In this document: in pieces, positions 18,719 through 26,034 of the stretch
Layout of the letters: every line of letters starts with the position of its first letter
How positions within the stretch are numbered: position 1 is the stretch's first letter
Source of the DNA: an uncultured Eubacteriales bacterium
Lineage (GTDB): Bacteria; Bacillota; Clostridia; Christensenellales; UBA1242
DNA length: 30,334 bases
Assembly: GCA_948607205.1 (NCBI GenBank)
Contig: CAPERS010000014.1
Location: 1 to 30,334 of the forward strand
Reading direction: 5' to 3'
Made by a program: the position numbers and the translations under genes
Notes under the pieces: generated by a model
What the model was told of the DNA's origin: nothing
Database searches by the model: none
The model's input: only the letters and a program-made list of their open reading frames with translations

Positions 18719-18921
18719 ACGTTTGTGAAAATTTAAAAAAAATGTCGGAAAATGGACAAATATATAGGGAATACAAATTGAAATGCCAAGACAAGTTATG
18801 TTAAAAATCAAAACAATTTTTAATATAATTTAAAATAAATAAATCAAAAATAACTTAAAATAATAATTTAATTTGAATTTTTGGGGATTTTTATATTTTC
18901 ATGAAACCCTGTTGTCTTTCA
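18719..18921. other. Intergenic AT-rich stretch
   Basis: About 200 bases of very AT-rich sequence lie between the surface-locus promoter and the terminator of the hydrolase gene. I see no gene, repeat or convincing regulatory site in it. Confidence 0.5.
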
Positions 18922-18946
18922 TAAAAAAAGCAAACTTTTAAGTTTA
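18922..18946 (-). terminator. Terminator of the hydrolase gene
   Basis: AAACTT and AAGTTT pair on the minus strand and run into GC followed by seven T. The hairpin overlaps the TAA stop codon at 18944-18946. Confidence 0.65.
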
Positions 18947-19720
18947 CTTCAAAAAGTTTGCTAAACAATCATTAAACTCATTTGGCTTATCCATATTTGC
19001 ACAATGCCCCGCGCCTTGCAAAATGACTTTTTCACACTTTTCTTTTTCTGCCCATTCGTTAACAATTTCAATCTCTGCAGGAATGTCATGTTCACCACAG
19101 CCAACCAAAAGTTTGTATTCTCTTTTCTTTTTTGGAAACTTGTTGATTATGTTTTGCAGTTTTGCAAGATACATAAAAGATTTTTTCTTGAATTGAATAT
19201 TCATCTTATAAAATTCTTCTTGCGCATTTGGCGTGAAAGCAGAAATCTTTTTGTTTGCTTTTGCAAACCATTTAACAGAAAACATTGCTTTAAAAATCAT
19301 TTTCATTTGCTGTTTAGAATTGCCTTTTTGTTTTTCAGCATCAAAGTCATTGATGTCATATCCACCAAAGCATGTAAGCGACAAAACCTTGCTTTCATAT
19401 TTGTTGGCAAAATCTTGGATAAAAACAGCGCCCAAAGAAACACCAACAAAATGCGCTTTTGTTATGTTATGCTTTTCAAATATTTGATTTATCCAGTCGG
19501 ACATATTTTCAATAGAGTCACCTTTTTTTATTTTGATTGATTTGCCATGCCCCAAAATGTCAACTGCAAGCAAGTTATACTTTCCCTTAAAAAATTCAAA
19601 TTGTTTTTCAAACATTCTGTGGTCCACAAAGGCAGCGTGAATAAAAACAATCCATTCCTTCTTTGCCGAATCATCAATATAATATGCAATTGGCGATTGT
19701 TCAAGATAAAATTCTTTCAT
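18944..19720 (-). CDS. Alpha/beta hydrolase
   Basis: This is a 258-residue cytoplasmic hydrolase with the usual length of the family. The nucleophile elbow is GVSLGA (Ser95). The likely acid is Asp212 in GEHDIP, and the base is His239 in GAGHCANMDKP. The oxyanion strand reads IVFIHAAFVDH, with the common HG replaced by HA, and VDILGHGKS precedes the nucleophile strand. The sequence resembles the broad MenH/BioH-like carboxylesterase group, but the substrate cannot be named. It starts at ATG behind a moderate Shine-Dalgarno (AGGAG). The next gene upstream lies about 80 bases away and could be cotranscribed. Confidence 0.88.
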   Translation of the reverse strand: MKEFYLEQSPIAYYIDDSAKKEWIVFIHAAFVDHRMFEKQFEFFKGKYNLLAVDILGHGKSIKIKKGDSIENMSDWINQIFEKHNITKAHFVGVSLGAVFIQDFANKYESKVLSLTCFGGYDINDFDAEKQKGNSKQQMKMIFKAMFSVKWFAKANKKISAFTPNAQEEFYKMNIQFKKKSFMYLAKLQNIINKFPKKKREYKLLVGCGEHDIPAEIEIVNEWAEKEKCEKVILQGAGHCANMDKPNEFNDCLANFLK

Positions 19721-19799
19721 AAATTTTTTACTCCTGTTTTTTCAATTTCTTCTATATTATTTATAATTTTTTAATCTGAATAGCGTATACTTGCAAAAG

Positions 19800-20504
19800 T
19801 TAAAAGTTGGTTTTGCATACTTCTATGAAAGATTTAAATATTTCATTGTGTTCTTTATGAGTTTTATATAAGGTTTCAGGATGAAATCTAACCGCAATAT
19901 TAAATTTTTTGTCTGGTGCCTCTAAGACATCAAAATAACCGTCATCACAAACTCCTACCACTTTATAATGTTTTGTTGGATTGTCAATTGTCTTTTTGTG
20001 CCTTGAATTGACAATCATCTTTTCACATCTAACAATGCTATAAAACTTGCTGTTTTTATCTATAAAGATAGGATGAACTTCATCTACCCACATTTGACTG
20101 TGTTTTTCGATATTCTCAACATTTTTTGTTGTTCCTCCAACACCTCTAACCATTGCATTTTGTCCACCACATATACCTAAAGTTGGAATATCGTTTTCGA
20201 ATGTGAATTTTGCAACCCAACTTTCATATTTTTCGGAATCTTTACCTCCTTGAAGTATAATACCATCACAGAGTTTTATTTGTTCTATAATTTGTTCTTT
20301 TTGTTCTTGTGAAAGAAAATCAGGCCACTTATCCCCCCCGCTTGGAACAAAATTTACTTCGTTTTCTGGAGATAAAATTCCAATAGCAATTCCACCATTA
20401 TCAAAAATCGCATTTTTCACTTCATCTCTTATTAATGCATCTTGCCTCTTGTTTTCCACTTCAACATGTTTTGAAACAATTCCAATAATTGGTTTTCTTT
20501 GCAT
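19800..20504 (-). CDS. Class I glutamine amidotransferase-like protein (peptidase C26, PuuD-like)
   Basis: This 234-residue protein matches the gamma-glutamyl-GABA hydrolase (peptidase C26) layout. An N-terminal PIIGIVSKH strand comes first, then DGIILQGGKD. The nucleophile is in PTLGICGGQNAM (Cys112), then VNSRHKK, and FHPE gives His208 and Glu210. The family cleaves gamma-glutamyl amides such as gamma-glutamyl-GABA. The common ICRG is ICGG here, and the VNS.HHQ motif is altered, so the substrate may differ. It starts at ATG behind GGGAGGTG and ends in TAA. A G7 run at 20333-20339 encodes the Gly-Gly of PSGGDKW. No puu pathway genes are nearby. Confidence 0.85.
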   Translation of the reverse strand: MQRKPIIGIVSKHVEVENKRQDALIRDEVKNAIFDNGGIAIGILSPENEVNFVPSGGDKWPDFLSQEQKEQIIEQIKLCDGIILQGGKDSEKYESWVAKFTFENDIPTLGICGGQNAMVRGVGGTTKNVENIEKHSQMWVDEVHPIFIDKNSKFYSIVRCEKMIVNSRHKKTIDNPTKHYKVVGVCDDGYFDVLEAPDKKFNIAVRFHPETLYKTHKEHNEIFKSFIEVCKTNF

Positions 20505-20551
20505 AAAGCACCTCCCATTTAACTTATATTTTCACACATTTCGTCCTAAAA

Positions 20552-20974
20552 TCAAATTAATTTTTTTAAATGATATTCTATAGTTCCCGGTGGACAATCT
20601 TCAATTTTCCCAAAAACCTCATATCCGTTAATTTTATAAAAATCAAGTGCTTGGAAATCCCAAGTCTCCACTCTAACGCCTGTTAGTTTTTCGATTTTAG
20701 CTTAATCTTCAATAAGCCTTAGAATTTGGCTTCCAACTCCCTGTTTCCTATATTTTTCTTCAACAAATAGAATATATAAATAATACCAGTTATACTCCAC
20801 ATACCCAACTGCGCCACCAATAAGTTTATTGCCTTCAAAAGCAAAGAAACTTTTATTTTTAATTTTACTTTTTCTACTATTGAACCACTCGTTATGATTT
20901 CTATTAAAATCTTTTAACTTTTTTAATATTTCTTTATCTAGTTTCTCACTGTTAACACACTCAAATTTTATCAT
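20552..20974 (-). pseudogene. GNAT-family N-acetyltransferase interrupted by an in-frame TAA
   Basis: The first 90 codons encode most of a GNAT fold: NKLIGGAVGYVEYNWYYLYI, then FVEEKYRKQGVGSQIL, which is the acetyl-CoA loop (R/Q-x-x-G-x-G). A TAA at 20702-20704 stops translation there. The same frame then continues as AKIEKLTGVRVETWDF, QALDFYKINGYEVFGKIED, ending at TGA (20552-20554). That is the missing last third of a normal GNAT of about 140 residues. One GAA or AAA to TAA change explains it. It is the last gene before the integration site and starts behind GAGGGG. Confidence 0.8.
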
Positions 20975-21013
20975 TTGCCCCTCTATTAAAAAAAACTTAT
21001 TGTTTACATTTTT

Positions 21014-21057
21014 TGGTGCTCCCGTCAGGATTCGAACCCGAACTAATGGTTCCGAAG
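21014..21057 (-). other. tRNA-Arg(UCG) 3' half, left attachment site of element A
   Basis: The minus strand reads anticodon loop CTTCGGA (anticodon TCG), stem half ACCAT, a 4-base variable region, T-stem TCGGG/CCTGA around loop TTCGAAT, acceptor strand CGGGAGC, discriminator A and encoded CCA. No 5' half lies upstream: the bases before the loop do not pair with ACCAT. It is therefore a fragment left by integration in the anticodon loop. The 12-bp core GTTCCGAAGATA (21049-21060) recurs at 27731-27742. Confidence 0.85.
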
Positions 21058-21060
21058 ATA

Positions 21061-21318
21061 CGATATCGTTTTGAAATAACTTTTGTGATATATAACATCT
21101 TTTATAACTTTTGTAAGTTTTGAGTTAACTTTTGTCATTTTTGTATCTTTTGCACCTTTTATAGATTATATAACTTTTCTAACTTTAAGTAAATAATTTT
21201 TATAATTAGTTTTATATTTTTTATTTGAAAGTGAAATAAACATTTCCCTTTCTTAAACTCTCACAAGGCTAAATTAATTGTATAAGGGTTAATTCTACTT
21301 ATTTAAGAGGTAATTAAT
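21061..21318. repeat. Arm-type repeats next to the attachment site
   Basis: AACTTTTGT occurs three times in the same orientation at 21078-21086, 21106-21114 and 21127-21135, with a degenerate copy AACTTTTCT at 21172-21180. Direct repeats beside a tyrosine-integrase core site are typical arm-type binding sites for the integrase N-terminal domain. No gene is visible until the small ORF at 21319. Confidence 0.6.
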
Positions 21319-21498
21319 ATGTTTGAAAATAAGCCAAAACTATTTGCTTGCGAAACAAAAGGACATTCACTTGAAAATGATGTTGTTGAGATGATGAAGA
21401 TAATTCAAAACGAAATGGACAAGCGTGGTTATAAAGCCGTTATTATGGGTTTAGTTAAAGATAATATTGTTGTCGACTTATCAAACTTGTTAGATTAG
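21319..21498 (+). CDS. Small element-encoded protein (59 residues), unknown function
   Basis: ATG at 21319 follows AAGAGG at suitable spacing. The 59-residue product begins MFENKPKLFACETKG and ends VVDLSNLLD before TAG. It is predicted to be a short acidic helix followed by two strands (GYKAVIMGLVKDNIVVDL). It overlaps the convergent repressor gene by 4 bases. Element B has a small ORF in the same slot at 28022 with a loosely similar middle (helix, then G[YI]K). The role is unknown. Confidence 0.5.
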   Translation: MFENKPKLFACETKGHSLENDVVEMMKIIQNEMDKRGYKAVIMGLVKDNIVVDLSNLLD

Positions 21499-21800
21499 TT
21501 TTTGAGCAACGATATTATAGCCGATTTCTTTTCGTCATTCGCTTTTTGTAATAAGTTTATAATTTCTTCGTCTTTCTTGTACTGTGTAATATCATAATGA
21601 AAAAACTCTTGTGGTGTACAACCACATTCGTCCATAATTTTTAAAAACACTTCCATACTAGGCAAAAAGCCTTGCTTTTTAGATTCTAGTCTGCTTATAT
21701 ACCATTCGTTCATGCCTATTGCAATAGACAATGACCTTGCAGATAAGTTAGCACGATTTCTAATTATATTTATTCTAGTTATGATTTCTTGTTTATCCAT
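21495..21800 (-). CDS. XRE-family repressor of element A
   Basis: This is a 101-residue DNA-binding protein with a Cro/CI-type helix-turn-helix at about 12-68: RANLSARSLSIAIG, then MNEWYISRLESKK and LPSMEVFLKIMDECG. A helical tail is suited to dimerisation. It starts at ATG behind AAAGGTG and ends in TAA. It is transcribed away from the lipoprotein gene. The gap holds two ACACCA/TGGTGT inverted repeats that overlap the lipoprotein promoter, which are the natural operator candidates. It is clearly paralogous to the element B repressor, differing in the presumed recognition helix (NEWYIS against HDGYIN). Confidence 0.88.
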   Translation of the reverse strand: MDKQEIITRINIIRNRANLSARSLSIAIGMNEWYISRLESKKQGFLPSMEVFLKIMDECGCTPQEFFHYDITQYKKDEEIINLLQKANDEKKSAIISLLKN

Positions 21801-21884
21801 ATTTTAACACCTTTCCTATAACAAATATTTTAAGGCAAAAGTGCTGTTATCTGCGAGACAATGAACTTTAAAAAATAAAATCAT

Positions 21885-21947
21885 ACACCAAATTATGTGG
21901 TGTTATACACCAAATAGTTGACTTTGTTTGGTGTTTTATATTATAAT
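21885..21947 (+). promoter_or_regulatory. Operator pair overlapping the lipoprotein promoter of element A
   Basis: ACACCA (21885-21890) and TGGTGT (21898-21903) form a 7-base-spaced palindrome. A second pair, ACACCA (21907-21912) and TGGTGT (21929-21934), surrounds TTGACT (21918-21923). TATAAT follows at 21942-21947 with an 18-base spacer. The -35 box sits inside the second inverted repeat, so a bound repressor would exclude RNA polymerase. Confidence 0.75.
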
Positions 21948-21992
21948 AAAGTTGGTTTAAAGTTTTAAATATTAAAAGGAGGTAAAAATAAT

Positions 21993-22880
21993 ATGAAAAA
22001 ATTTAAATCAATTTTATGTATAGCACTTTTGCTTGTTGTAGGTTGTGTTGCCTTTGTAGGTTGTGGACCTAAAAAAGAAGAAGATAATCCACCAGCGAAT
22101 CAAACAACAACTATTACTCTTGCAGAGGCAAAAACAACAATCATAAATGCTTTAAGGATAGATGAGCCACAAGCACAAGCAACGGCTATGACTTATGTTC
22201 TTGCTGAGGAACAAGAAAATAGAGACATTTTTGTTAAATTTGGGAAATCTCAATTTGTTTTAGATGCAAAAACAATTTTAGATGGAACTACTTATGATAT
22301 GCCAGCACATCTTATTGCTGACAAAACTAATGGAACTTGGAATAGTTATAACCTTGAAAGCACAGTTTTAAGTGATGACAGATTACATAATGTAAAAACT
22401 TATTTTAATGGTACAAACTATTATAGCAATATTGATAATAATGTTAGTTTTGGAACAGACTTGTTTGGAGATTTTTCTCAAATGTACTTAACAACTATTG
22501 AAACAATGTTTAGCGAAGATGCTTTTGACATCTTTTACTCTGGCGATGTTATTAAAACTACAACAAATAATGGCTTCACTTATACAATGCCTGTTAATCC
22601 TTTAAGTTATCAAAGATTTATAGCAAAACAGCAAGGTTATTTGGAGGATTTTGATGAGGCTTACGAGCAAATGTCCGATGAACAAAAGCAACAATTTGAA
22701 AATGGAACTATTAGCGTTGTTATTGATTTTAATTCTAATAGTGATATTACAAGTGTAAAAATGAATATGTCAGTAACAACTCCTAATGGGCAACAAGTAG
22801 GAAATGCGACTATCACAAAATATACTGGCGAAATAACTGAGCCACAATGGGTTACTGACTATATTGCAAGTCAAAATTAA
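21993..22880 (+). CDS. Repressor-controlled lipoprotein of element A
   Basis: This 295-residue protein has a lipoprotein signal: MKKFKS, a hydrophobic core, and a lipobox around AFVGC with Cys24 as the likely acylated residue. A Pro/Asn/Thr linker leads to a secreted domain. It is rich in strands and Asn/Thr, with an N-terminal helix starting TLAEAKTTIINAL and an end reading EPQWVTDY. It resembles the broad LppX/DUF-type lipoproteins of clostridia, but I cannot name a family or ligand. It starts behind AAAGGAGG and has its own promoter and terminator. In small integrative elements such a surface cargo may affect adhesion, superinfection or stress. That is inference. Confidence 0.82.
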   Translation: MKKFKSILCIALLLVVGCVAFVGCGPKKEEDNPPANQTTTITLAEAKTTIINALRIDEPQAQATAMTYVLAEEQENRDIFVKFGKSQFVLDAKTILDGTTYDMPAHLIADKTNGTWNSYNLESTVLSDDRLHNVKTYFNGTNYYSNIDNNVSFGTDLFGDFSQMYLTTIETMFSEDAFDIFYSGDVIKTTTNNGFTYTMPVNPLSYQRFIAKQQGYLEDFDEAYEQMSDEQKQQFENGTISVVIDFNSNSDITSVKMNMSVTTPNGQQVGNATITKYTGEITEPQWVTDYIASQN

Positions 22881-22887
22881 TTATATT

Positions 22888-22914
22888 AAAGACTACAAAA
22901 TGTAGTCTTTTTTT
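22888..22914 (+). terminator. Terminator after the lipoprotein gene
   Basis: AAAGACTACA (22888-22897) and TGTAGTCTTT (22901-22910) form a 10-bp stem with a 3-base loop, followed by T. Confidence 0.88.
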
Positions 22915-22928
22915 AATGGTAATTTTAT

Positions 22929-22958
22929 TTGACTTTATAGATTGGTTTTTGGTATACT
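22929..22958 (+). promoter_or_regulatory. Promoter of the Cys-pair protein gene
   Basis: TTGACT (22929-22934) and TATACT (22953-22958) are 18 bases apart, directly before the gene at 22985. Confidence 0.6.
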
Positions 22959-22984
22959 CACTCTGTATAAAAGTGAGGTAAATA

Positions 22985-23254
22985 ATGGGTAGCAATAAAA
23001 ACCAAAACATTGAACAAGAAGAATATAGAAGTTTAATAAAAAATATTTTAGAAGAAATCGGTGCCATTGAATATTGTTCTTGTCGAGAGAAACGTCGTTT
23101 AACTGGCAAACTTGACGACGACGAAATAAGCAAGTTGGTTGAAGAAAAATTAAAGAAACTAGGCGAGGATTTTGACAAAGCAGTATTAAACAAAATCTTA
23201 GCTGAAACACCATTTGATAACAAATGCGAACATTGTGAAGAAATTGACGATTAA
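22985..23254 (+). CDS. Small acidic protein with two cysteine pairs
   Basis: This 89-residue, mostly helical, charged protein starts at ATG behind GTGAGG. It ends in TAA before a terminator. Two cysteine pairs are seen: EYCSCREK (CxC, about residues 31-33) and NKCEHCEE (CxxC, about 82-85). They could together bind a metal such as zinc. The middle (LDDDEISKLVEEKLKKLGE) is amphipathic helix. I recognise no family. It has its own promoter and terminator and is probably an accessory gene of element A. Confidence 0.6.
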   Translation: MGSNKNQNIEQEEYRSLIKNILEEIGAIEYCSCREKRRLTGKLDDDEISKLVEEKLKKLGEDFDKAVLNKILAETPFDNKCEHCEEIDD

Positions 23255-23301
23255 TTTTTAGTCCATTCACTTTTCTTCAATTATATATACAGTGATTTAT
23301 T

Positions 23302-23334
23302 AAAGAAAGGACATTCTCTATCCTTTCTTTTTTG
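23302..23334 (+). terminator. Terminator after the Cys-pair protein gene
   Basis: AAAGAAAGGA (23302-23311) pairs with TCCTTTCTTT (23321-23330), followed by T. Confidence 0.85.
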
Positions 23335-23426
23335 TTTTGAAATTTTTACTTTTTTATTATTATTTAAAATAAATGCTTGGCTAAATTTTATGTAGGCAGT
23401 GCTAATTAATTTAAGGAGAAAACATT

Positions 23427-23720
23427 ATGAAATTTGAACGAGAACAGAAAAACGAAATAGATAAAATAATTGACGAAAGTGAAAAATTTTGTAAGGCAAT
23501 AGAAATTTTAGATGTTGTTTCCGCCACCACTTTGCAAAGGTTATTTGATATAGGTTATCCTACTGCCGACACCCTATTGAGAAATCTTTTAATTAATGGT
23601 GCAGTTGAACAACACGAGATGTTTTACAAAATAATTTCAAAAGACAAATTCGCTAACATTTGCCAAATATATGGCTTTGACAAAATATCTCCAAAGTTCT
23701 ATGTCTATTTGGCAAAATAA
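23427..23720 (+). CDS. Stand-alone FtsK-gamma-like winged-helix protein
   Basis: This 97-residue protein's core, VVSATTLQRLFDIGYPTADT followed by LLRNLLINGAV, matches the FtsK gamma domain pattern (S.S.LQR...IGY.RA...L...G.V). That is the winged helix that reads KOPS sequences in the chromosome translocase. No ATPase or membrane part is present here or nearby. It may bind element DNA as a regulator or replication accessory, or borrow host FtsK/XerCD-type positioning. It starts behind AAGGAG and is followed by a terminator. The domain match is good; the role is open. Confidence 0.75.
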   Translation: MKFEREQKNEIDKIIDESEKFCKAIEILDVVSATTLQRLFDIGYPTADTLLRNLLINGAVEQHEMFYKIISKDKFANICQIYGFDKISPKFYVYLAK

Positions 23721-23757
23721 AACAAGTACTTATTTATTATAAATAATAATATAAAAT

Positions 23758-23790
23758 GGCAACGATTTTAATAGTCGTTGTTTTTTTATT
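23758..23790 (+). terminator. Terminator after the FtsK-gamma-like gene
   Basis: CAACGA (23760-23765) pairs with TCGTTG (23775-23780), followed by seven T. Confidence 0.8.
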
Positions 23791-24110
23791 GTTAAAATTT
23801 AAAAGTTGTTAAAACGAATGTATATACATTGTGACGGTCGAAATTATTAGATTTTTAAGTTGTTAGTGAGTTCATAATTAGAAATATTGCTAGACACTTA
23901 TTCTCACAACGGGAAACATATCTCTCCCTTGTATTATTGTAATTTATGATAATTTATATTGATTAAAGGTAGGACACGAGAGAACAAAGGGTTTTAAAAT
24001 TTTTATGAAATCATTAAAAAACTGGCGAAACGACTGTATGATATTATGACCACACAATAAAAAGTGTGTATTCAAATTTAAAAAGTTTTTATAATAAAGG
24101 AGAAAGATAA
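23791..24110 (+). other. Noncoding region upstream of excisionase and integrase
   Basis: About 320 bases without a convincing gene. It holds a perfect palindrome ATGTATATACAT (23819-23830) and a GC-richer patch near 23910-23930 where GGGA and TCCC could pair. CACAC and GTGTG can pair near 24052-24068. A weak promoter is possible (TTAAAA, 17 bases, TATGAT near 24037), and a good Shine-Dalgarno (AAAGGAGAAAG) precedes the excisionase. It is a reasonable place for a transfer or replication origin, but no known nick site is recognised. Confidence 0.4.
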
Positions 24111-24323
24111 ATGGAAAAAATTTTTATTCCTAGATTTAGGACAATTCATCAGTGCTTGATTGAAATCAAAAAAATAGACAGCGAAAGCACAATCAGTGAG
24201 TGATTTATTCGTTCATTGTGTAAGAAAGAACTAATTGAGTATTACCCTAGTGGCAATAAATCGTTAGTTAATTTTGACAATTTATTAGAGTATTTAGGTG
24301 GAGGCAGAAAAAATGAAGAATAA
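24111..24323 (+). pseudogene. Excisionase-like gene with an in-frame TGA at codon 31
   Basis: From ATG 24111 the frame reads MEKIFIPRFRTIHQCLIEIK, KIDSESTISE, then TGA (24201-24203). It continues FIRSLCKKELIEYYPSGNKS and LVNFDNLLEYLGGGRKNEE to TAA. Read through, it is a 70-residue excisionase of the MerR-like winged-helix type found beside Tn916-type integrases. There the stretch ..sE[WY].iR.l...g.i...GNK.LvN.D.LleyL is typical, and the TGA falls exactly where W or Y is usual. The rest of the gene shows no decay, has a strong Shine-Dalgarno, and overlaps the integrase start. It is classed as a pseudogene under the standard code, but UGA readthrough would give a full protein. Confidence 0.72.
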
Positions 24324-25761
24324 GAATGATATTATGTCTATTAAAAAAGTATATAATAAGCGTGGCGAACTTAGTTTCCAATTATATGGTAGTGGTAAAG
24401 ACCCATACACGAAAGAATATAAAGTTTACCCAAAGAGATTTAAGGTACCAAAAGAATTAACCAAACAAAAAGATATTGATAAATTTAGAATGCAGATTCA
24501 AGTCGAGTGGAAAGAGAAAGTTGAGCAGTTATCAAAAGGCATACTTTCATACACTGACAAAAAAATCTGTTTTTGTGATTATGCTGAGCAATGGGTGGAA
24601 AGATTGAGACTATACAACAAAGAGGGTTATAACCATTATGCACACTGCAAACTTCATTTAAAAACATTCAAAGAACATTTTGGTCGTTTTACACTAGCAG
24701 AAATGACCTTGCCTGTAATTCAACATTTTTGTGATTGGTTATGTACTAGGACTTATAAAAAAGAAACAATAATTGTCAAAGAAAGTTTAAGACCTATTTT
24801 GAGAGCAAGAAAAATCAAAATTAAAGATATTGCCAGCGGTTGCACTTTGAATGCTGAAACCGTAAAGCATGCTCTTACCATTGGAAAACATATCGCAAAA
24901 GACACTGCTAAAAAAATGTGTAATTATTTAGATGTTCCCCTATCAACTTATTACAATGTGATAAGTGAAGATAGATTATATTCCAAAACCGCAAACAAAG
25001 GTTTAAAGGTTTTGCTACATAGCATTTTAAAACAAGCGGTTAAGGAAAACCTTATTCCAATCAACTATGCTTCAAGTGAATATACCAACAAAGTGACTGG
25101 AACTGTTGGCAAGAAAAACATTTATGAAACACAAGAAGAAATACAAGAGTTTTTGGACTGCCTTAGCAGAGAAAAAGACATAAGGAAAAAAGTTGCATTT
25201 TCAATAGGTATAAGTTTAGGATTGCGTGGTGCTGAAATTAGCGGACTAGCATGGCAAGATATTAACTTTGATAAAGGCACTATCTCAATAAATAAAAATA
25301 CTATCTATGTTGAGGGTTTCGGTATCATCACAAAAGGTACTAAAAACAAATCTTCAACTAGAACAATTAATATGCCTAACACTCTTATAGAACTGTTAAA
25401 AGAGTACAATGTTTGGTGGTTGGAAGAACAAAAGAAACACGGCGATTTATGGGCTAACACCGACAAGTTATTTGTGCAAAATAATGGAAATGATATGAGC
25501 AACTGCACTATTGCAATATGGTTAAAAAAATTTCAAAGTGAAAATAATTTAAAAAGAGTGACCTTGCACGGTTTAAGGCATACCAATATCACAATGCTGA
25601 TTTTAAATGGTGGCGATTTTAGAACTGTTGCTTCTAGGGTTGGGCATAGTGATGTACAAACTACATTAAACATTTATTCACACTACACTAATCAATCCGA
25701 CAAGAAAACAAGTGATTTGATAGAACAATTACTGTATGCACCAAAGGCTGTTAGTATCTAA
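24313..25761 (+). CDS. Tyrosine integrase (Tn916-type) with embedded helix-turn-helix
   Basis: This is a 482-residue tyrosine recombinase that should catalyse integration and excision at the tRNA-Arg site. Catalytic residues are visible: Arg305 (LGLRGAEISGL), His419 and Arg422 (LHGLRHTNIT), His445 (VGHSDVQTT) and Tyr455 (LNIYSHY). The N-terminal part is the arm-binding domain. The core-binding region carries an extra XRE/LacI-like helix-turn-helix at about 157-216 (IKDIASGCTLNAETVKHALT, then AKDTAKKMCNYLDVP). I chose ATG 24313 because GGTGGAGG precedes it; an upstream in-frame GTG at 24298 would add 5 residues. It overlaps the excisionase end. All its Trp codons are TGG. Confidence 0.95.
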   Translation: MKNKNDIMSIKKVYNKRGELSFQLYGSGKDPYTKEYKVYPKRFKVPKELTKQKDIDKFRMQIQVEWKEKVEQLSKGILSYTDKKICFCDYAEQWVERLRLYNKEGYNHYAHCKLHLKTFKEHFGRFTLAEMTLPVIQHFCDWLCTRTYKKETIIVKESLRPILRARKIKIKDIASGCTLNAETVKHALTIGKHIAKDTAKKMCNYLDVPLSTYYNVISEDRLYSKTANKGLKVLLHSILKQAVKENLIPINYASSEYTNKVTGTVGKKNIYETQEEIQEFLDCLSREKDIRKKVAFSIGISLGLRGAEISGLAWQDINFDKGTISINKNTIYVEGFGIITKGTKNKSSTRTINMPNTLIELLKEYNVWWLEEQKKHGDLWANTDKLFVQNNGNDMSNCTIAIWLKKFQSENNLKRVTLHGLRHTNITMLILNGGDFRTVASRVGHSDVQTTLNIYSHYTNQSDKKTSDLIEQLLYAPKAVSI

Positions 25762-25769
25762 ACTAACAG
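25748..25769 (+). other. Hairpin over the integrase stop codon
   Basis: CTGTTAGT (25748-25755) and ACTAACAG (25762-25769) form an 8-bp stem with the TAA stop in the loop. There is no T run after it, so it is more likely an mRNA-stabilising structure or weak terminator. Confidence 0.5.
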
Positions 25770-25883
25770 TCGGTCATTTATTTTAAATAATAATATAAAA
25801 AGAAGAAAAATAAATAATCAAAAGAGAGATAATAGCGGTAGATAATCGTAAAAGTAAGTAATCTCCACAAGAGGTAAATTTAT

Positions 25884-26034
25884 TTGATTTGAATTTTATA
25901 AAGTGCTATAATGCTTCCACCAAGTGATTTCTTGTCTAATTTAAGGAGGTTTATTTATTGAGAATTTGACCTAACTCTTCCTAACCTTTCTCTTTTTTAT
26001 ATAATTATTATTTATCAATGAGAAGGAGAAGATT
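25884..26034 (+). promoter_or_regulatory. Promoter and leader of the Rep gene
   Basis: TTGATT (25884-25889) and TATAAT (25907-25912) are 17 bases apart. The leader has a strong Shine-Dalgarno AAGGAGG (25943-25949), then TTG AGA ATT TGA (from 25958). That is a 3-codon ORF, or MRIWPNSS if TGA is read. CCTTTCTC (25985-25992) can pair with GAGAAGG at the Rep Shine-Dalgarno (26020-26026). Together these suggest a leader-peptide or attenuation arrangement. The stretch 25770-25883 holds nothing else I can name. Confidence 0.5.

Noticed and set aside
22852..23270. Two minus-strand ORFs opposite the Cys-pair protein gene
   Set aside because: They lack ribosome sites, overlap each other and the plus-strand gene with its promoter and terminator, and look like antisense shadows.
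24201..24203. Selenocysteine at the excisionase UGA
   Set aside because: The family has no catalytic Cys at this position and no SECIS-like stem-loop is evident just downstream.
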